Notes under the pieces: model-generated | The model's input: the letters and a program-made list of their open reading frames with translations, nothing else | Told to the model about the DNA's origin: nothing | Databases searched by the model: none | DNA from: Kordiimonas pumila | GTDB lineage: Bacteria > Pseudomonadota > Alphaproteobacteria > Sphingomonadales > Kordiimonadaceae | NCBI RefSeq assembly: GCF_015240255.1 | Contig: NZ_CP061205.1 | Coordinates: forward strand, 992,001 to 1,056,000 | Direction of reading: 5' to 3' | Length of the DNA: 64,000 nt | Translations under genes and position numbers: made by a program | In this document: positions 58,842 to 64,000 of the stretch, in pieces | Layout of the letters: every line of letters begins with the position of its first letter | Numbering within the stretch: the first letter of the stretch is position 1

Positions 58842-60905
58842 TTAAATTTCGAAAGCTTCAGCTTTAATTTTCTGTATAATATCAGTTAGTATAATACATT
58901 GTTTTTCTGAAGGAACTTTTTTTGGTAGTTGTGCGGCAATACTCAGTACTCCAATTTCCTTAGGGGAAAGGAGTTTTTTCTGCTCTCCAAATATTCGAAT
59001 TTCTTGCCATTTTTCAGCGGAAATCTCAAAAACACGCTTTTGGGCATCTATCCCGTTATCAATCCTTTGGTCTTTTCTGGCTTGTTTTTTCTCAGTTTTT
59101 ACTTCATCGATTGAAATAAGGCCTTCGATAAATTCAACAGACAACTTCTTTTCGACTGCGTTAATATTATTCTTCATGCCTTCCCAACATCCATCTTTCT
59201 TAGCCCACTCTGATATGTGAGATATCCCTTGCGGCATATGGAGTAGTTGTTCATTCACAAATTCCGAAACTACCTCAAGCGCTTCAATAAAGGACTGTGG
59301 TAAGGTTTGCTTTTTCCATATTTCAATGAAGTCGATGGCTTTGTCTTTGGTTCGGCAATATTCAGCTATCACAGCTAGGGTATAGGCAACTATATTTGCT
59401 CTAAATCCACCATTATACCAAGGTTGAGCAGAGACTAATTTCTCAGTAGTGCGAAAACAAATAGCGCGAGCCATCGCTCGTTTAAAATAAAACTCGCTGT
59501 ACTGATCTGCTGACTTTTTCCAAGTAACCCCTGTTCTATGGGCGTAGCGAGCAAAGTTCTTCTGAGCACCCAAGTTGACCCACTTAGGGGCATCGTCCCA
59601 GATATTTTCAAATTTGGCGAGGTCGGTTTTTGTGAACATTTGCGGCTTAGGATGTTCTATTCTAAATCTTTTCTTTTCCGCATCTGTCATTTTTGACATT
59701 GCATCTGCGTACTGCCCTCTTGCTCTCTCATAAAACCATCTAGTTTCACGTTGAGCTCCTTGCTGAGCAGGGGCCCAGATGCGACGTGAAAACTCTTCCA
59801 TTCGGATATGGAAAGGATGGTTTGAGAAAAAGTCGGCTGCATTCACTCGGTTTTGTGTATTTGCATACTCAGATATTCGAGGAACGATCTCTTCGCTTTG
59901 CATACCTTGTATAACTGAGAGTTTCATCTGCACAAATATGTTGCTCAGGGAGGCTTTATCTTTTTTCCTAGTATGAAACAGAGAAGCTGTTGTCTGCCCT
60001 CCATTCACAATTTGTAAATCCTTTAAATTGGTAATTTCCAAACCATTTTCGGTCACTCGACTTTCCACAGATTGAGCGGTCGCTGTGATGCCGTTATTGT
60101 ATGCGAAGAACATATCAGGTTCCCCCATGATTGTTGTTCGTATGCCTTTATTAACTTTTCCTCTGGCTTGTAAAAAGCAGCGCACATTTTGCTCAAGCAA
60201 TCGTGCACCGTATTTTTCATAAAGATCAGCAAGGATATTACCGGGTATAACAATAAGATAGGACTCTAGGGCATCAGTTCTCAAGTGAGCGGGTAAGCTT
60301 GATAAGCCTTGATCAAACATTTCTATAAAGTCTATATCCAAGGCTTCTTTATGCCCCTTGGAACTATCTTGCCTGTGTAGTCTAGAGATATCCCATATGT
60401 GATATGAAGCTGGAATCCCGGACAATTCGTCATCATCCAAAGCCTGTAACCGAGAACTAAGTGTTCTTTCAGACAAAATAAATAGATTTACGCGTCGGAT
60501 CAGGTTTTTTCTGTCATGAATTTGACGAGATAAACCATATTCGGGTGCAGTTTCTTCTAAATCTTGAAACAGCTTTTTGTCTCGGCTTGCACTAAAAAAT
60601 TTTGAAAGCCTTTTGAACGCTGCTTTAACCTCAGTTTCTGTTAAGGATGTCAACTCGGCACGGCAATCAAAATCAGCAATGAATAAGTCAAGGACCCCAT
60701 CGTCATTGAACCAGTAACCATCAACCCGCATACCTCTCTGGGCTCTATACGGGCAGAATTCGAAGCCTTCTGTGGCCCCAGTTTCCATTAATTCATTAGT
60801 AACCGAAGCCATGAATTCTGCCAGTTGATAATTCTCATTGGCCTCAGCCCCAGCAAGCATATCCTGCCTGAAATCATGAAAATACTCTTCAACTGTTTGG
60901 TTCAT
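58842..60905 (-). CDS. AIPR family defence protein
   Basis: About 687 residues from ATG 60905 (GGGGG site; a TTG at 60917 is an alternative). The AIPR domain is clear: FAYNNGITATAQ near residue 272, LQIVNGGQTTASLFH near 300, and ISEYANTQNRVNAADFFSNH near 345. The first 180 residues and last 250 are helical extensions. The family is associated with abortive phage infection and restriction loci, biochemical role unknown. Its start overlaps the end of the PD-(D/E)XK gene by 17 bp. Third gene of the Z1 operon. Confidence 0.9.
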   Translation of the reverse strand: MNQTVEEYFHDFRQDMLAGAEANENYQLAEFMASVTNELMETGATEGFEFCPYRAQRGMRVDGYWFNDDGVLDLFIADFDCRAELTSLTETEVKAAFKRLSKFFSASRDKKLFQDLEETAPEYGLSRQIHDRKNLIRRVNLFILSERTLSSRLQALDDDELSGIPASYHIWDISRLHRQDSSKGHKEALDIDFIEMFDQGLSSLPAHLRTDALESYLIVIPGNILADLYEKYGARLLEQNVRCFLQARGKVNKGIRTTIMGEPDMFFAYNNGITATAQSVESRVTENGLEITNLKDLQIVNGGQTTASLFHTRKKDKASLSNIFVQMKLSVIQGMQSEEIVPRISEYANTQNRVNAADFFSNHPFHIRMEEFSRRIWAPAQQGAQRETRWFYERARGQYADAMSKMTDAEKKRFRIEHPKPQMFTKTDLAKFENIWDDAPKWVNLGAQKNFARYAHRTGVTWKKSADQYSEFYFKRAMARAICFRTTEKLVSAQPWYNGGFRANIVAYTLAVIAEYCRTKDKAIDFIEIWKKQTLPQSFIEALEVVSEFVNEQLLHMPQGISHISEWAKKDGCWEGMKNNINAVEKKLSVEFIEGLISIDEVKTEKKQARKDQRIDNGIDAQKRVFEISAEKWQEIRIFGEQKKLLSPKEIGVLSIAAQLPKKVPSEKQCIILTDIIQKIKAEAFEI

Positions 60906-61872
60906 TATTGCCCCCAAGGTCGATTGTATTATCGGTTAAAAATCGCTCTATACGGTGCAACTCCAGTTCATATCTGACCTTCATAACTCCCACAGGAAGT
61001 TTAGACCTGACTATTTTGGGAAACTCGCTATTCACTGTGTATGTGTTTTCATCCGCAACAAGGAATTTAGGAGTGTCATATTCATCAACTGGGACGTAAC
61101 CGAACAAAGCCAGTTTGTTTGTGAAAGCCTCCAGTGCATCTGGTGATTTTATGAGAGTTTCAATCTTTCTGACTTTATCATTTAATGAAAGTGCCGAAGG
61201 AACTTCCTCAGCAGTAGCTAATCTGAAAATCTTCAAATAAACATTATCAACCAAGCCTTCTAATTGATCTTCAGATGAAATACGAACAGTACCTCTCTCT
61301 TTTCCTGAAAGGGATTTAACTTCGATAGCTGTATTACCCATAACAAAGTCTTGGTGAAGTCCTTGTGGGCCTTCCCAGGATTCAACAGCTTCATCTTCGC
61401 AGACGCCATAATTTTCAACCAGTCCACCAAGGAAATGGAGTTCGGCAAACAAGCCTCTTATTTCTTCCGGCGAAAGCTTGCGAGCTTTCTTTCCTGCGAG
61501 AAAGGCTTTCCATCTATTTAAATGTTCGATCGAATTAGCCAAAGCAACAGAAGAGTCAGATATCCTGCAAATTGAATTTATTAATGAAAGACAGAGTGAC
61601 TCAAAGATATCCTTATCTATTAGTCTTTGGAGAGAAAGCACAAATCTTTGAGCTTTTCCATATTGCCTTAAATCAACAGTGATACCGTGAACGGACGCTT
61701 TTTTCTTGTTAAAAAAAGCGGAATGATCACCTTCAAGCTCTATTATAAATAGGCAGTGGCCATGATGATTTTTGCCGATATAAACAGGAAGTTTACACTG
61801 TTGAGGAACTTTTCTAACGGTATAGTCATCATTCGGACATGTAATTTCATGCCAATTCAGAGTATCAGTCAT
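60889..61872 (-). CDS. PD-(D/E)XK nuclease family protein (DUF4420)
   Basis: About 327 residues from ATG 61872, preceded by a strong GAGGAGG 6 bases upstream; an extended frame to 61902 is less likely. Central residues show the nuclease core: HQDFVMGNTAIEVKSLSG near 175-192, where Asp, Glu and Lys give D-x(n)-E-x-K, with LSPEEIRGLFAELHFLGGLVENYG as the helix before it. DUF4420 proteins occur with Z1 and AIPR proteins. It probably cuts DNA in a restriction-like reaction. Overlaps both neighbours. Confidence 0.88.
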   Translation of the reverse strand: MTDTLNWHEITCPNDDYTVRKVPQQCKLPVYIGKNHHGHCLFIIELEGDHSAFFNKKKASVHGITVDLRQYGKAQRFVLSLQRLIDKDIFESLCLSLINSICRISDSSVALANSIEHLNRWKAFLAGKKARKLSPEEIRGLFAELHFLGGLVENYGVCEDEAVESWEGPQGLHQDFVMGNTAIEVKSLSGKERGTVRISSEDQLEGLVDNVYLKIFRLATAEEVPSALSLNDKVRKIETLIKSPDALEAFTNKLALFGYVPVDEYDTPKFLVADENTYTVNSEFPKIVRSKLPVGVMKVRYELELHRIERFLTDNTIDLGGNNEPNS

Positions 61873-64000
61873 CATAATCCTCCTCATCGTCAGGATCATC
61901 AAAATCAGTGCCTATCATATTGTTGATATATACTTGATTGGCAACAACATCGACTGAAACGGTGTAATCGCCGTCAGGAAAGCTAATGCCAAATGCAGGA
62001 ATATCTGTCCCGTCGCCTTCCTTAGCACCAACCCTTACTACATGAAGCATCAGCAAAGGTTTTCCACGTACTGCTCTATAATGAAAATCTGATACATTTT
62101 TGTCAGGGTCTTCTTCTCGGGCTAATAATTCGGCTGCACCTTTCTGACCCTGAGACAAACCTAGTTTTTCATCTCCTCTACTAGCGAGCCTGCCTTTGGC
62201 CAACTTCCAGAAGCCATCTTCCAGTTTAGCCGTATTACGTTCCTGAGGCCCCAATGAAAGAGGTTGAGCTGGATTGGCATTACTTTTTTTCGATATAAGC
62301 AAAACATCAGAATGAAGGTACTTGCTGCTAATTTTCCTTAAAAACTCCAGCGCTCCAATCTTGAGTTCCTGCTGATCGGAATAAACTTTGTATCTGGAAA
62401 TGAAGTTTTCAATACGGTGTGTTGGTACATCGGGAATGAGCCACCCTTTTTCAGTCGGAACTAATTTATCAGCTCCTTCATCAAAACCATTTTCAATAGA
62501 ACTTTCGAAAAGGCTGTTATTATGTGCAATAACTCCTGAGGAAGATGAAAGAAGATGGCTCTCCACAATTCTGCCGCTGAAATTATGCTCAACGGTTACT
62601 CTTTGGCCTGTCCGCATCTTATTTGCAGCCGTAATTAAAAGGCGGTCAGGGTGCTTTTGAACATATAAACCAAACTGTTCAGGACTTAACCTATCTCTAC
62701 GCATTTGTTTTATCTGTGAACGGAGTTCTTCTGACGCTTCTGCAATATGTGCATACCAGTTTATGGAATCCTCATTCAGATATACTCTGCACAAATCATC
62801 GTAGCCAAGCCTGTAACCAAACCACCTGCCCATCTGCATGAGGGTGTCGTACATCCTCGTATTTCTGTACATATAACTAACACACAACCCTTCTATTGTT
62901 AGGCCGCGTGAAAGGCTTAGTCCACCGATGGCTATGGCCGTAAGGCCGCCCCCATCCTTTTCATATCGTGAATAGTCCAGTGAATCCTGCGACTTGCTGT
63001 TAGCGACCAGAACTTTCATATTATCAAAAGCACTATAGAGATTGTCTTTTATGGCCTGCCAACTAACCCCACATCCGACATATTGAGTATCATATGCCTG
63101 CCTTAATTCCCTCATGTAAGTATTTACAGAAGAAATGTGTTCTGGCATTTTATAATTAGCCCTTACTGCGTCCTCAACGGCCTGAATATGCTGACTTACA
63201 AAATCTCTCACTACCTCCTGAACGGCAACAAATCTGGACACATTGATCATCATAGAGCAATGTTTATTCTGCTGTCCTCGAGTATTTCGGATTGTCTTGG
63301 CTATGATGAATTGATTGATTGCTTCATATAAGGATGGAGGTAAATCAAATATCTCATGGTCTTTTTTATGAGTTAGTCGGATATATTCTTCTGCATCATT
63401 GATGACTTCCAAAATTTTTCCACTGCTTTCATCATCAATAAAAACTTTGTCCGGTCCGAAATATGTATTTGGTGCATCAAGACAGTAGATAAAGTCTTTT
63501 GGAAAAAGCTCATTGTATATTTCGGGATTAATAAAAACATTTGCAAATGGTGTTGCCGTATATCCTACATAGCAGGACTTCTCAAAAAGGCCCAGAATGT
63601 CCCTGATCATCGTATTTGTTTTGGTAGGATCAAGTTCTTCTTTATTTGTATTGATTGACGCATTATCGGCTTCATCATCAATCATCAGCATCGGTACATC
63701 AGCTATCCGACCATCACCAGATGCATTCAAGTCTTTTAACCAATTATGCAAAGCCCGCAGTGTGTGAACATTCTTTTTAATGACAAGAATAAATGGTTTA
63801 CTAAAGTCCGTAAGCTTCGTCCCAAATTGATTGGCGATGCTCTTATCAAAATCTTTATAAATATTGGTTACGGTGACGGGAGTGGGATAACTACTGCCCA
63901 TCAAAACCCCAACACCTTTGGAGGAACGGTTCTCTGGATCGCTTGAGCGGCCAACAAATCCACTGTCTATCCGCTCCTGTGTCTGTTTTCTTAAGTTGTT
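61865..64000 (-). CDS. Z1-domain helicase-like protein, 5' end beyond window
   Basis: The frame is open through the right edge, so at least 711 C-terminal residues are present and the true start is outside. Helicase-type motifs: PMLMIDDEADNAS (motif II, DEAD), CYVGYTATPFANV (motif III-like), then the Z1 domain with GGLSLSRGLTIEGLCVSY and DTLMQMGRWFGYRLGYDDL (motifs V and VI). The family is an SF2-like ATPase used in restriction/defence loci. The C-terminus is acidic (DFDDPDDEEDYDD). Its stop overlaps the nuclease gene start by 8 bp. Confidence 0.9.
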   Translation of the reverse strand, partial: NNLRKQTQERIDSGFVGRSSDPENRSSKGVGVLMGSSYPTPVTVTNIYKDFDKSIANQFGTKLTDFSKPFILVIKKNVHTLRALHNWLKDLNASGDGRIADVPMLMIDDEADNASINTNKEELDPTKTNTMIRDILGLFEKSCYVGYTATPFANVFINPEIYNELFPKDFIYCLDAPNTYFGPDKVFIDDESSGKILEVINDAEEYIRLTHKKDHEIFDLPPSLYEAINQFIIAKTIRNTRGQQNKHCSMMINVSRFVAVQEVVRDFVSQHIQAVEDAVRANYKMPEHISSVNTYMRELRQAYDTQYVGCGVSWQAIKDNLYSAFDNMKVLVANSKSQDSLDYSRYEKDGGGLTAIAIGGLSLSRGLTIEGLCVSYMYRNTRMYDTLMQMGRWFGYRLGYDDLCRVYLNEDSINWYAHIAEASEELRSQIKQMRRDRLSPEQFGLYVQKHPDRLLITAANKMRTGQRVTVEHNFSGRIVESHLLSSSSGVIAHNNSLFESSIENGFDEGADKLVPTEKGWLIPDVPTHRIENFISRYKVYSDQQELKIGALEFLRKISSKYLHSDVLLISKKSNANPAQPLSLGPQERNTAKLEDGFWKLAKGRLASRGDEKLGLSQGQKGAAELLAREEDPDKNVSDFHYRAVRGKPLLMLHVVRVGAKEGDGTDIPAFGISFPDGDYTVSVDVVANQVYINNMIGTDFDDPDDEEDYDD

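Larger units (their letters stand above)
52394..64000. mobile_element. Left part of a tRNA-Phe-integrated genomic island/satellite
   Basis: The segment begins at the tRNA-Phe fragment and is followed by integrase, AlpA-like regulator, Cys-rich small protein and a DUF3631 ATPase, the usual order of integration and replication genes in phage satellites and integrative elements. Small unknown genes and a restriction-type defence operon follow. The base composition is visibly more A/T-rich than the chromosome to the left, most clearly from 58 kb. The right end, with a complete tRNA-Phe expected, is beyond the window. Confidence 0.75.

Noticed and set aside
52394-64000. CRISPR array or prophage structural genes in the element
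   Set aside because: No regular spaced repeats and no capsid, tail or terminase genes were seen.

Overview
The window looks like a chromosomal stretch of a marine-type alphaproteobacterium of moderate GC content. This rests on two PAS_5-type (DUF1457-like) proteins, a MipA/OmpV porin-like protein, a TonB receptor, an alphaproteobacterial-style tRNA-Phe remnant and small proteins of the 'MSFKDLS' type. A Kordiimonadales-like source is possible, but that is only an impression. No rRNA, complete tRNA, IS element or CRISPR array was seen.

From 1 to about 42.5 kb the content is ordinary chromosome with three themes. (a) Signalling and surface: a GGDEF fragment, two PAS_5 proteins, an HD-GYP phosphodiesterase, a chemotaxis receptor, a glycosyltransferase, a pseudaminic acid synthase (PseI) whose start overlaps an ATP-grasp enzyme, and a PseG-like protein lacking the usual catalytic His. 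(b) Iron: bfd and bfr, a lone Fe(III)-binding periplasmic protein and a TonB receptor. (c) Peptide use: Xaa-Pro aminopeptidase, prolyl-oligopeptidase, an OPT transporter in an operon with an unknown 177-residue protein and a secreted amidohydrolase/dipeptidase, a second such amidohydrolase, a POT transporter, a penicillin-acylase-type Ntn hydrolase and a DmpA-type P1 peptidase.

From 42.7 to 51.4 kb nine tightly packed genes on the + strand form what looks like one operon for an unusual nucleotide-sugar or glycan: a CgeB-like GT-B protein, a sulfotransferase fused to a Rossmann-like domain, an RfbC-type 3,5-epimerase, an RfbF-type CDP-glucose pyrophosphorylase, three SDR epimerase/reductases, a radical SAM/SPASM enzyme and an Fe(II)/2-oxoglutarate (phytanoyl-dioxygenase-like) oxygenase. 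No canonical CDP-glucose 4,6-dehydratase is present, so the product is not predictable. This is one of the two most interesting regions.

At 52.39 kb a 3' fragment of tRNA-Phe (minus strand) marks the left end of an integrated element that runs off the right edge. It carries a tyrosine integrase, a coupled unknown gene, an AlpA-like regulator, a Cys-rich small protein and a DUF3631 ATPase (phage-satellite or ICE-like). A structured non-coding stretch and small, partly frameshifted genes follow. A XRE regulator with an apparently leaderless promoter comes next, and then a leftward operon Z1-helicase-like > PD-(D/E)XK (DUF4420) > AIPR. That trio is known from comparative genomics next to MutL/MORC-like ATPases and DNA methyltransferases, so the rest of an anti-phage restriction-type system probably lies just right of 64000.
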